From Pedobacter sp. Leaf170 (lineage in GTDB: Bacteria > Bacteroidota > Bacteroidia > Sphingobacteriales > Sphingobacteriaceae), in NCBI RefSeq assembly GCF_920984665.1, contig NZ_CAKLBP010000004.1, positions 1 through 64,000 on the forward strand: 64,000 nucleotides of DNA, read 5' to 3'. Position numbers and translations under genes: made by a program. This document shows positions 44,966 to 53,716 of this stretch, piece by piece (within the stretch, counting starts at the first letter, position 1; the number at the start of each line of letters is the position of its first letter). The notes below the pieces were generated by a model that ran no database searches, had not been told where the DNA came from, and saw nothing but the letters and a program-made list of their open reading frames with translations.

Positions 44966-46438
44966 TTATATTTTTGCGTAATCTTCTTGTTTAACACTAT
45001 CAAATTTCTCTAAAGATTCTATGTATTCAGCTACATACTCTTTATTCTCATGACCTTCCTTAATCTGTTTCATTTTCGCTTGCTCAGACGCAGTTTTTAA
45101 TAATAACTTAACCTCTGCAATTGCAATTGATGGTAATACTCTTAAGAATAATAAGAACAAAGTAAAGAATAGTCCGATTGAACCTACGAATACACTGATA
45201 TCAACCCATGTTGGATAAAACATTGCCCAACTCGATGGAATATAATCGCGGTGTAATGAAGTAACGATAATTACGAAACGCTCAAACCACATACCCACGT
45301 TTACCACGATTGATAAAATCCAGGTAGCCTTGATGCTTAAACGAATTTTCTTGAACCATAACAACTGTGGAGAGATTACGTTACAAGTCATCATCATCCA
45401 GTACGACCACCAGTAAGGACCAGTAGATCTGTTGATGAAGGCATATTGCTCATACTCAGAACCTGAATACCATGCAATGAAGAACTCAGTTAAGTAAGCT
45501 ACACCTACGATTGACCCTGTTAAGATGATGATTTTGTTCATCGACTCAATGTGGAACATGGTGATGTAATTTTCTAGACCTAATACTTTACGGGCAACCA
45601 ATAATAAGGTTAATACCATCGCGAAACCTGAGAAAATCGCACCAGCAACGAAGTAAGGAGGGAAAATTGTAGTGTGCCATCCCGGAATTACTGATGTTGC
45701 AAAGTCCATTGATACAATAGTGTGTACCGAAAGCACTAGTGGTGTAGATATACCTGCTAAAATTAATGATACCGCTTCAAAACGTTGCCATGTTTTAACA
45801 CTTCCGGTCCAGCCGAAAGAGAAAATAGAATAGATTTTTTTGCGTGTACCTACAGCACGGTCGCGAATTGTAGCAATATCCGGTAATAAACCTGTGTACC
45901 AGAATAATAATGATACAGAGAAATATGTTGAGATTGCAAACATATCCCATACCAATGGTGAGTTAAAGTTTACCCAAAGTGAACCAAACTGATTTGGTAA
46001 AGGTAAAACCCAGTATGCTAACCACGGACGGCCCATGTGAGACACGACATAAGTTGCGGCACAGATAACGGCAAAGATTGTCATCGCCTCTGCAGAACGG
46101 TTAATTGAGTTACGCCAATTTTGACGGAATAGTAATAGCACTGCCGAAATAAGTGTACCGGCGTGACCAATACCAACCCACCATACGAAACCGGTGATAT
46201 CCCAAGCCCATCCAACTGTTTTATTTAAGCCCCATGCACCGATACCATTCCAAAAAGTGTAACTAACAGCTACTACCCAAAGTAATGCACCTAATGCTGA
46301 AACGATGAAACCAATCCACCAAGCCTTGTTTGGCTTGTTTTCTACCGGGCTCAAAATATCATCCGTAATTTTTGCATACGTGATATTATCGCCGGTAATT
46401 AATGGTTCTCTAAGTATTGATTCGTTATGTCCTGACAT
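44966..46438 (-). CDS. actC: Alternative complex III quinol-binding subunit ActC (NrfD-like)
   Basis: 490 residues, NrfD/PsrC family, about ten helices. Marker segments are GITGFVWWVGIGHAGTLISA (close variant WDITGFVWWVGIGHAG), FNSPLVWDMFAISTYFSVSLLFW, HTIVSMDFATSVIPGWHTTIFPPYF and NVGMWFERFVIIVTSLHRDYIPSSW. It oxidises menaquinol at the periplasmic side and passes electrons to the ActB iron-sulfur clusters. 26 bp after actB. Confidence 0.94.
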   Translation of the reverse strand: MSGHNESILREPLITGDNITYAKITDDILSPVENKPNKAWWIGFIVSALGALLWVVAVSYTFWNGIGAWGLNKTVGWAWDITGFVWWVGIGHAGTLISAVLLLFRQNWRNSINRSAEAMTIFAVICAATYVVSHMGRPWLAYWVLPLPNQFGSLWVNFNSPLVWDMFAISTYFSVSLLFWYTGLLPDIATIRDRAVGTRKKIYSIFSFGWTGSVKTWQRFEAVSLILAGISTPLVLSVHTIVSMDFATSVIPGWHTTIFPPYFVAGAIFSGFAMVLTLLLVARKVLGLENYITMFHIESMNKIIILTGSIVGVAYLTEFFIAWYSGSEYEQYAFINRSTGPYWWSYWMMMTCNVISPQLLWFKKIRLSIKATWILSIVVNVGMWFERFVIIVTSLHRDYIPSSWAMFYPTWVDISVFVGSIGLFFTLFLLFLRVLPSIAIAEVKLLLKTASEQAKMKQIKEGHENKEYVAEYIESLEKFDSVKQEDYAKI

Positions 46439-46464
46439 AATTTGTATTTTCTTTATACTAAAGC

Positions 46465-49400
46465 TTACGCTTGTACTGTTGTATCTGTATTTCTAATTTT
46501 TGTCATATATCCGATACCAGGTTTCACGTTGATTTCTTCTAGAACATAGTAAATACGCTCTGAACGTAAAGCTTTTGAAACTTCTGAATTAGGATCGTTT
46601 GAATCGCCAAATATGATTGCGTTTGCTGAACAAGCTTCCTGACAAGCCATTTTAATATCGCCATCTTTTAATGGACGTTTCTCTATTTTAGCTTTTAATT
46701 TACCTGCCTGAATACGTTGAACGCACATAGAGCATTTTTCCATAACACCACGTGAACGTGTAGTTACATCAGGATTTAAAACTAATTGAGTAAACTCGTT
46801 ATTTAAATAGTTATCGAAACGTGAATCATTCCAGTAGTTAAACCAGTTAAAACGACGTACTTTATACGGACAGTTATTTGCACAATAACGAGTACCCACA
46901 CAACGGTTGTAAGCCATTTGGTTTAAACCATCCGATGAGTGAACTGTTGCCAATACCGGACAAACTGTTTCGCATGGAGCGTGGTCGCAGTGTTGGCATA
47001 ACATTGGTTGGTGAACAACAGAAACATGATCTAAGTCCTCTAACTTAGCAATCTCTTTTTCTTTTGTTACATCACCATTTGGTGTTTCGTAGCTATAATA
47101 ACGGTCGATACGTATCCAGTGCATTTCACGACGACGGCGAACCTCATCACGGCCAACAACAGGAATATTATTTTCTACATTACAAGCCACTACGCAAGAA
47201 CCACAACCTGTACAAGCATTTAAGTCGATAGCCATAACCCAGTTGTTACCTGGTTTTTCATATTCGTCCCAAAGGTCGTAGTTTTTGTGGTCACCTTTAT
47301 GGTTACCGGCTGATGCATCTTTTAAGTATTCTTTAAACGTTGCTTCTTTTATTACTGCACGACCTTCAAAAGAGTGGTGTGTTTGTGTTTGCGCCAATTC
47401 GTAATATCCACCAGTTGGTGTAATCGTAACAGTTGTAGCATACTGCATAGTACCATTAACAAACGATACGAACGGAAATGCATTCTTACCAACATCATTA
47501 CCCGCTTTACCAACCTTACTACGGCCATAACCTAAGGCTATTGAAGCTGTACCTTGCGCTTGTCCGGGTTGGATAAGAACTGGTAAATCAACTGAATATC
47601 CGTTGCTTCCTTTTACAGTTACAACATCAAATTCTTTAACTTTTAATGATTCTGCAAATTTAGGTGCAAGTGCAACATAGTTATCCCATGTTACTTTTGA
47701 AACCGGATCAGGTAATTCTTGCAAGAATGCATTGTTAGCATTTTTACCATCCCTCATTGGAATGTTCTCGTATACCTGAAGCTGAACATCTTTATTTAAT
47801 GCTTTGCTGCTACTTGCAATTGCAGTAGCAACCTGCGCTAAAGATTGAGTGAATGAATATGCTCCGGCTGGTTTTGCTGGCACAGTAATCACACCCTTTT
47901 CTAAAACATCCGACCAGGTTAAGCCAAGTGCAGGAAGCATTTTGGTTTCCCAGTTGTTACGTACAAACTGGTAGTATTCTTTAATAGGCGCATCGGCCCA
48001 GATTAATAAACTTTCTTCTGCCTGGCGGCTATTGAAAACAGGGTTGATTGTTGGTTGTACGATTGAGTAATAACCTTCATAAGCATTTGCATCACCCCAT
48101 GATTCTAAATAATTATGATTGATTGCAATTGCATCACATAATGAAGCAGTTTCATCGGCTCTATCAGCGAAAGAGATTTTAGCAGGAACATTTTTTAATG
48201 CCGCTTCAAATTTCTTTGCATCCAAATAATCGTAAGCAGGGTTACTGTTTAAGAATAAAACAGCACCAACTTCACCACGAGTCATCTCAGCAACCAAGCC
48301 ATTAAATTCAGCATCGTTACCTGCATATAAGAAACAAGGATTATCTAAATCGATTGTTGTACCATAACTTCCGATAGCGGCGTTAATAGCATTTACTAAA
48401 ATTTGAGTAGAAACATCGTTAGACCCACAAACAACTAATGCTTTGCCTTTGCTCTGCACTAATTCTTTTGCCGCTAATTTGATTACTTTATCAGCAGTAG
48501 CGTTATTTCCTAAAGTACCACCAGGTAAAGCCTGACCAGTTATTGCGTTGTATAAAGCAATTAAAGCCGGTCCTTCTTCTGATAATTTAACAGGAACACG
48601 AGTATCTGCGTTTGTACCTGTTAAGCTCATTCCACTTTCGAACTGAATGTGGCGGCTCATTTTTTTGCCTTCTAAAGATCTATAATTACGGTTAGCTGTA
48701 TACTGAGCAGTAAACTCCTCACCGTTAATCCATGTACCTAAAAAATCAGCACCAAAGCTTAGAATTAAATCGGCTTTGTTAAAATTGTATTTTGGTAAAA
48801 CTGCTTTACCAAAGCTATTTTGATTAGCCTGAATAATACCTGTATAAGAAACAGCATCATACTGAACTAATTTAGCAGCAGGATATTTTGTAACAAACTG
48901 TGCTAAAACAGCATTTGTTGAAGGACTGTTAACTGTTGAAGCAACAATACGGATTTTTTTACCTCCGGCCTGCGCTTTAGCTAATTCACCTTTAACATAG
49001 CTATCAATTTTAGTCCATGTAGTTTCTTCATTTTTAAGAACCGGTGCTTTTAATTTAGATACATCATATAAATCTAAAACAGAAGCCTGTGCTCTTGCAT
49101 CAGTACCAACGTTAAATTCGCCCGCATTAGGATTTGGTTCGATTTTGATTGGACGACCTTCTCTTGTTTTTACTAAAATACTTTGGCCGTTAAAGCTCGA
49201 AGTATAATAGTTAGGAATACCCGGTGTAACCTCTTCTGGTTTTACCAAGTAAGGAATAGATTTATGAATCGGGGCTGTTTGACATGCTGCTAAAGTAACT
49301 GCACCTAAACCAAAACCTAACGCCTTTAAAAAGTCGCGGCGTGGGGTAACGGTACTTAACCCTGCTTCATTTAAAACATCTTCTATTGGAAGTGGCTCGG

Positions 49401-49485
49401 CAAATTCGTCTTTGTTATTCTTAACAAAATCGGGTGTATTTTTATACTCCTCTAAGCCTTTCCAGTATTTTTTGTTGCTTTCCAT
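46465..49485 (-). CDS. actB: Alternative complex III iron-sulfur subunit ActB
   Basis: 1006 residues. A twin-arginine signal (TPRRDFLKALGFGLGAVTLAAC, from about 48) ends in a lipobox-like Cys. A molybdopterin-oxidoreductase-like domain without clear cofactor residues spans about 70-700. A ferredoxin-like domain at about 750-960 holds four cysteine clusters: NACTGCGSCVVACNVE, QHCDHAPCETVCP, NRCVGTRYCANNCPYK and MEKCSMCVQRI. It carries electrons from ActC to the ActA hemes. 47 bp after actA. Confidence 0.95.
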   Translation of the reverse strand: MESNKKYWKGLEEYKNTPDFVKNNKDEFAEPLPIEDVLNEAGLSTVTPRRDFLKALGFGLGAVTLAACQTAPIHKSIPYLVKPEEVTPGIPNYYTSSFNGQSILVKTREGRPIKIEPNPNAGEFNVGTDARAQASVLDLYDVSKLKAPVLKNEETTWTKIDSYVKGELAKAQAGGKKIRIVASTVNSPSTNAVLAQFVTKYPAAKLVQYDAVSYTGIIQANQNSFGKAVLPKYNFNKADLILSFGADFLGTWINGEEFTAQYTANRNYRSLEGKKMSRHIQFESGMSLTGTNADTRVPVKLSEEGPALIALYNAITGQALPGGTLGNNATADKVIKLAAKELVQSKGKALVVCGSNDVSTQILVNAINAAIGSYGTTIDLDNPCFLYAGNDAEFNGLVAEMTRGEVGAVLFLNSNPAYDYLDAKKFEAALKNVPAKISFADRADETASLCDAIAINHNYLESWGDANAYEGYYSIVQPTINPVFNSRQAEESLLIWADAPIKEYYQFVRNNWETKMLPALGLTWSDVLEKGVITVPAKPAGAYSFTQSLAQVATAIASSSKALNKDVQLQVYENIPMRDGKNANNAFLQELPDPVSKVTWDNYVALAPKFAESLKVKEFDVVTVKGSNGYSVDLPVLIQPGQAQGTASIALGYGRSKVGKAGNDVGKNAFPFVSFVNGTMQYATTVTITPTGGYYELAQTQTHHSFEGRAVIKEATFKEYLKDASAGNHKGDHKNYDLWDEYEKPGNNWVMAIDLNACTGCGSCVVACNVENNIPVVGRDEVRRRREMHWIRIDRYYSYETPNGDVTKEKEIAKLEDLDHVSVVHQPMLCQHCDHAPCETVCPVLATVHSSDGLNQMAYNRCVGTRYCANNCPYKVRRFNWFNYWNDSRFDNYLNNEFTQLVLNPDVTTRSRGVMEKCSMCVQRIQAGKLKAKIEKRPLKDGDIKMACQEACSANAIIFGDSNDPNSEVSKALRSERIYYVLEEINVKPGIGYMTKIRNTDTTVQA

Positions 49486-49532
49486 TTAAGCTATATTACT
49501 GTTTATTCGAACGTTTCTTAAAAACTCTACAA

Positions 49533-50837
49533 TTAATAGTGGCATTTACCACACTCTAAACCACCCAATAACGCTGGTGTAACTTTCTCGCCTTTTTTAA
49601 TTTTCTCATGCGCTTCGATTACTTTAGCGTAGAAAGCATTATTTTTCTGACCAGAAATATCTGTCTCTTTGTGGCAGTTAATACACCATTTCATGGTTAA
49701 TGGAGAATATTGATAAATTTCTTCCATTGTATTAACCGGACCGTGACAAGCGAAACATACAGGCTCAGTTGGCTGTAATCCTTTTGCCTTACGAATGGCA
49801 TCTTCAGCAACAACTACGTGTTGAGAGTGGTTGAAGTAAGCAAAGTCTGGTAAGTTGTGTACACGTACCCACTCCATTGGCTTTTCTTTACTCTTATCGT
49901 ATTTTTGAGTTTCAGGATCGTAACCTAAAGCATTGTAAATTTTCTTAATCTCAGGAGAAATTTCACCATCATAATTATCTCTTGCCTGTACTGCTTTGTG
50001 GCAATTCATACAAACATTTAATGATGGAATAGTAGCATTTTTAGATTTAAACGCACCATTGTGGCAATATTGACAATCGATTTGATTGATACCTGCATGT
50101 AACTCGTGAGAGAATTTAATTGGTTGTACCGGTTGATAACCTGTGTGAACACCAGTGTTCCACATACCCATCCAACCCCATGAACCTAAAGCAATGATTA
50201 AACATAATATGAAGAACATTACAAATTTCTTGTTCTTGAACATTTTACGCACACCAACTTTTAATGGCACATCTTCTTCAATCTCAATGCCTTGTTTTTG
50301 TAAAATTAAGCGCTCTAATAATTTAGAAGCACGACCTAAAATCACTAAAATAACAATGGCAATGGCAACGATAGCTACAATACCAGCAATTGATAAGCCT
50401 GATGTATTTTCATCTTTAGCAGCAGAACCACCGGCTGCACCAGCAGCATCACCTTTCGGTTTAGGCTCGCCTTCTTTAATGTATGCTAAAATGTCTTTTA
50501 CCTTTTCTTCATCCAACTCAGGGAATGAAGTCATGGCAACCTTACCATTTTCGTTAAAAAGCTTAACAGCATCAGGATCTCCTGAAGCGATTAATCCTTG
50601 CGAATTAGGAATCCATTTTAAAAGGAACTCTTCAGAGTGACGATCGCTCACACCAGTTAAGGCAGGACCAACCATTTTCTGATCTAATGCGTGGCACGAT
50701 GTACATTTTGCTTTGAAAAGTGTTCTTCCATTCGCAGCATCTTGCGCATTAACGGTAGAAACCGCTATTGCAGAAATGGCCGAAAACAGGAATAACGACT
50801 TCCAAACGTTTTTTAAAATCATCGAGATATCTCTCAT
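49533..50837 (-). CDS. actA: Alternative complex III multiheme cytochrome ActA (six heme motifs)
   Basis: 434 residues from the ATG at 50837. After a signal peptide comes a monoheme cytochrome domain with CTSCH (about residue 45), then an Ala/Gly linker and one membrane helix (about 148-168). A second membrane segment lies at about 205-225. The pentaheme domain has CQYCH, CMNCH, CFACH, CINCH and CGKCH, so there are six CxxCH sites in one chain. It collects electrons from ActB and passes them to ActE or the oxidase. First gene of the minus-strand respiratory operon. Confidence 0.93.
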   Translation of the reverse strand: MRDISMILKNVWKSLFLFSAISAIAVSTVNAQDAANGRTLFKAKCTSCHALDQKMVGPALTGVSDRHSEEFLLKWIPNSQGLIASGDPDAVKLFNENGKVAMTSFPELDEEKVKDILAYIKEGEPKPKGDAAGAAGGSAAKDENTSGLSIAGIVAIVAIAIVILVILGRASKLLERLILQKQGIEIEEDVPLKVGVRKMFKNKKFVMFFILCLIIALGSWGWMGMWNTGVHTGYQPVQPIKFSHELHAGINQIDCQYCHNGAFKSKNATIPSLNVCMNCHKAVQARDNYDGEISPEIKKIYNALGYDPETQKYDKSKEKPMEWVRVHNLPDFAYFNHSQHVVVAEDAIRKAKGLQPTEPVCFACHGPVNTMEEIYQYSPLTMKWCINCHKETDISGQKNNAFYAKVIEAHEKIKKGEKVTPALLGGLECGKCHY

Positions 50838-50918
50838 AATGAACACTTTATACTTATTTAATTTATTTTTTGTTGTGAAATTGATGCCTAAACTGAAGTA
50901 GTTCCATCAAAACTTGAA

Positions 50919-50926
50919 CAAAAGTA
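50919..50926 (-). promoter_or_regulatory. Candidate -7 element of the actA-oxidase operon
   Basis: The minus strand reads TACTTTTG (50926-50919), an exact TAnnTTTG, about 80 bp before the actA start. A -33 TTTG at the right spacing is not convincing, so this is provisional. Confidence 0.35.
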
Positions 50927-51018
50927 TAACTTATTAATAAATCCCATGACATAATACTGACTTGAAATACAATTTATAATCATTCTAAACAAATGCAGTT
51001 TTATGCGTATTCTCCAAT

Positions 51019-51056
51019 AAAAATGCCCATTTTCGAAGTTCATCTCTAATGGGCAT
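51019..51056 (-). terminator. Terminator of the deoxyhypusine-synthase-like gene
   Basis: ATGCCCATT (51023-51031) pairs with AATGGGCAT (51048-51056) around a 16-nt loop and is followed on the minus strand by a short T run (51023-51019). It lies just after the stop at 51091. Confidence 0.6.
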
Positions 51057-51090
51057 CATCAAAACCAATTTGGTTTTGTTATTTATATAA

Positions 51091-52071
51091 TTATTGTTTT
51101 AATATCCAGGCAAACATTAATGGCGCAACAATTGTCGCATCGCTTTCTACAATAAATTTTGGTGTATGAATATCTAATTTACCCCAGGTAATTTTTTCGT
51201 TTGGTACAGCGCCAGAATAAGAACCATAAGAAGTGGTCGAATCAGATATCTGACAGAAATAGCTCCAGAAAGGAATATTTTCCATTTCCATATCCTGATA
51301 AAGCATCGGCACAACACAAATCGGGAAATCGCCGGCAATACCACCGCCAATCTGGAAGAAACCAATTCCCTTACCACCACTGTTTGCAATATACCAATCG
51401 GCTAACCATCCCATATATTCAATACCACCTTTTACAGTAGTTGCAGTTAATTCGCCTTTCATCACGTAAGAAGCAAAAATATTACCCATTGTAGAGTCTT
51501 CCCAGCCCGGTACAACAATTGGTAAATTCTTCTCAGCAGCCGCTAACATCCATGAGTTTTTAGGGTCAATTTCGTAATACTGCTCTAAATCTCCACTTAA
51601 AAGCATTTTGTACATAAACTCGTGTGGAAAATAACGCTCGCCTGCAGCTTCAGCATCACTCCAAATTTTCTGAATGTGCTTTTGTAAACGGCGAAAAGCT
51701 TCTTCTTCCGGAATACAGGTATCCGTAACGCGGTTGTAATGGTTTTCTAACAAATCCCACTCATCCTGCGGACTTAAATCGCGATAGTTAGGTACACGCT
51801 TATAATGTGAGTGCGCAACCAGGTTCATTATATCTTCTTCAAGGTTTGCACCAGTACAAGAAATTATAGCCACTTTATCCTGGCGAATCATCTCTGCAAG
51901 TGAAATACCCAATTCTGCAGTACTCATTGCACCAGCAAGTGTGATCATCATTTTACCACCCTCATCTAAATGCGTTTCGTAACCTTTGGCCGCATCCATC
52001 ATAGCCGCAGCATTAAAATGGAGATAATTACGCTCCATGAACTGAGATATTGGTCCTCTTGTATTGCTCAT
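51091..52071 (-). CDS. Deoxyhypusine-synthase-like protein
   Basis: 326 residues from the ATG at 52071 (MSNTRGPISQFM), chosen because the eight-codon extension upstream has no family match. The fold is that of deoxyhypusine synthase: KMMITLAGAMSTAELG, AIISCTGANLEEDIMNLV, IPIVVPGWEDSTMGNIF-like block, GKGIGFFQIGGGIAGDFP and YGSYSGAVPNEKITWGKL. The Lys of WGK (about 298) matches the catalytic Lys of human enzyme (WGK). However, the GGGxxKHH block of eukaryotic enzymes reads GGGIAGDFP. Bacteria lack eIF5A, so the substrate is probably a polyamine, as in homospermidine synthase relatives. Single gene. Confidence 0.87.
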   Translation of the reverse strand: MSNTRGPISQFMERNYLHFNAAAMMDAAKGYETHLDEGGKMMITLAGAMSTAELGISLAEMIRQDKVAIISCTGANLEEDIMNLVAHSHYKRVPNYRDLSPQDEWDLLENHYNRVTDTCIPEEEAFRRLQKHIQKIWSDAEAAGERYFPHEFMYKMLLSGDLEQYYEIDPKNSWMLAAAEKNLPIVVPGWEDSTMGNIFASYVMKGELTATTVKGGIEYMGWLADWYIANSGGKGIGFFQIGGGIAGDFPICVVPMLYQDMEMENIPFWSYFCQISDSTTSYGSYSGAVPNEKITWGKLDIHTPKFIVESDATIVAPLMFAWILKQ

Positions 52072-52189
52072 TTTGTTCTGTGTTATTTTGCGCAAAAGTA
52101 GGCATTTAGCCCGAAACGATAAAACTTATGTCTTTATTGATTAAAATTAAGATGCGCTATTAAGATTTGGAAAGCAATCTCAGTATTCA

Positions 52190-52310
52190 TAGGTTTAAGC
52201 AGCCCGGCTTTTTGGTACAAGGCCCGAAAAAAAATCGGGCGCTTTCCCCGTCAATCCGGTTTAAGTGGTATGGCTTTTACTAAAATTTGCAGAAAGCCTT
52301 GCCACCGTCA
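52190..52310. repeat. Dispersed GC-rich intergenic repeat, site 2
   Basis: It contains AGCCCGGCTTTTTGGTACAA, a hairpin GCCCGA (52222-52227) with TCGGGC (52235-52240), and the tail AAATTTGCAGAAAGCCTTGCC. The tail resembles, in reverse, the ACAGGCTTTGCTTTCCAAAT tail of site 1 at 16135-16160. It lies between the divergent deoxyhypusine-synthase-like and Omp85-like genes. Confidence 0.5.
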
Positions 52311-52372
52311 TAAATTCATAGCCTTAATCCGCACAAATAAATCTTAAATAAAAAATGATTTAATTTGCGCCG

Positions 52373-53500
52373 ATGAAAAAAATTTATTTCCTCTTACTAT
52401 TTATTCTATTATCTGGAAGTTCATTCGCCCAAATGAAACTGATTAAAAAACTGCTTTCTAACGAGAAAGACACTTCACGCAAAGCCAGTTTTTTACCAAT
52501 CCCATCTTTTGGTTATGCACAAGAAACCGGCTTTCAGTTTGGTGTAGGTGCTATTGTAGGTTTTTATGCAGATAGGTTAGACACCACAAATCGTCCATCA
52601 TCATTAACCTTAAACCTAAATTATTCAACATTGAAAGCATATAACATGAGTTCATTAGTTGACATTTGGGGCAAAGGAAATAAGCTTCATTACATTGGCG
52701 AATTACGATTTAAACGTATGCCTTTTAATTTCTACGGCGTTGGAAACAATACTCAGGAACAGAATGAGGATAAACTAATTCAGCAGCAAATTAAGGTTTT
52801 ACTACAAGCCGAAAAACAATTGTTACCAAAGGTCTACACAGGCGTATCGTTAGGCTTTGAAAACTATGAATACAAAGATGTGGTTGCAGATGGTATTTTT
52901 AATGCCAATCCATATTACAGTAACAGAACCGGAAGCGTTTTGTACTTAGGTTTATCACAAGGTTACGACTCAAGAAACAACAACAATTACACAACAAAAG
53001 GTTTTTTTGCCAGAGGAACATACCAATATGCACCAAATATTTTTTCAGAAGGTAATTTTATCGGAAGCCAGATAAAAGTTGATGTTAGAAATTTCTGGCG
53101 ATTGAACAAGAGCTTTGTAATTGGCGTACAAGGACTATACAATACGGTAATGGGCAACAATACTCCTGTTTATTTATTACCGCAAATGGGTAATGATGAA
53201 ATAATGCGAGGCTATTACGGTGGTAGGTATCGCGATAAAAATTTACTGGCTTTTCAAGGCGAACTCCGCTACCGCTACAACAACCGGTTTGGCGCTACCG
53301 CCTTTGCAGGCACAGGAACCGTTTGGGGTTTTGATGAATTTTCAACCAATTCATTCAAGCCAAATTATGGCGCAGGCTTTAGGTATTTCTTCGATCCTGA
53401 AAAAGGAATTAGTGTACGTTTAGATTATGGCGTTGGCGAAAAAAGACTTAATGAAAAACGCCAGAGTGGATTTTATATTAGCATTTCGGAAGCCTTTTAA
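52373..53500 (+). CDS. Omp85/BamA-TamA-like outer-membrane protein
   Basis: 375 residues. The signal peptide ends SSFAQ (about 20). The rest is a predicted 16-strand barrel similar to the C-terminal bacterial surface antigen domain: FGYAQETGFQFGVGAIVGFY, FYGVGNNTQEQ, LGLSQGYDSRNNNNYTTKG and the conserved MRGYYGGRYRDKN, ending SEAF. POTRA domains are missing, so it is not BamA. It may act in surface-protein or lipid export. It is isolated, followed by repeat DNA. Confidence 0.85.
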   Translation: MKKIYFLLLFILLSGSSFAQMKLIKKLLSNEKDTSRKASFLPIPSFGYAQETGFQFGVGAIVGFYADRLDTTNRPSSLTLNLNYSTLKAYNMSSLVDIWGKGNKLHYIGELRFKRMPFNFYGVGNNTQEQNEDKLIQQQIKVLLQAEKQLLPKVYTGVSLGFENYEYKDVVADGIFNANPYYSNRTGSVLYLGLSQGYDSRNNNNYTTKGFFARGTYQYAPNIFSEGNFIGSQIKVDVRNFWRLNKSFVIGVQGLYNTVMGNNTPVYLLPQMGNDEIMRGYYGGRYRDKNLLAFQGELRYRYNNRFGATAFAGTGTVWGFDEFSTNSFKPNYGAGFRYFFDPEKGISVRLDYGVGEKRLNEKRQSGFYISISEAF

Positions 53501-53545
53501 GGGATGTAAAATTCAAAATCAATATAAGGGTATTTTTAGCGTTGT

Positions 53546-53637
53546 CGTCATTGCGAGGCACGAAGCAATCTTCTCTGAAAAAATATTTTTGACGATGAGA
53601 TTACTTCAATCAATGAAGAATTGATTTCGCAATGACG
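53546..53637. repeat. Dispersed inverted repeat, CGTCATTGCGAGG type
   Basis: CGTCATTGCGA (53546-53556) and its complement TCGCAATGACG (53627-53637) bound a 70-nt centre with further partial pairing (GAAGCAATC against GATTACTTC). This is the well-known CGTCATTGCGAGG...GAAGCAATC type of dispersed short repeat seen in many genomes. It lies between the Omp85-like and TonB-type receptor genes. Confidence 0.7.
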
Positions 53638-53642
53638 GGCAA

Positions 53643-53716
53643 ATCGTCCATTTTCCATTTCCCATCTTACATCTTACATCACCCATCTTACCTCTTACAT
53701 CTTCTACCTTCCATCA
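53643..53716. repeat. Low-complexity pyrimidine-rich tract
   Basis: Short units such as CATCTTACATC, CCATTTTCCATTTCC and CCATCTTACCTC recur imperfectly over about 74 bp, right at the 3' end of the TonB-type receptor gene (its stop lies at 53714). It is a decayed simple repeat with no clear function. Confidence 0.5.

Noticed and set aside
51091..52071. Deoxyhypusine-synthase-like protein as catalytically dead
   Set aside because: At first the missing GGGxxKHH Lys suggested this, but the true catalytic Lys motif WGK is present.
53427..53624. Plus-strand ORF of 65 codons at the end of the Omp85-like gene
   Set aside because: It reads partly through the barrel gene in another frame and partly through a dispersed repeat.
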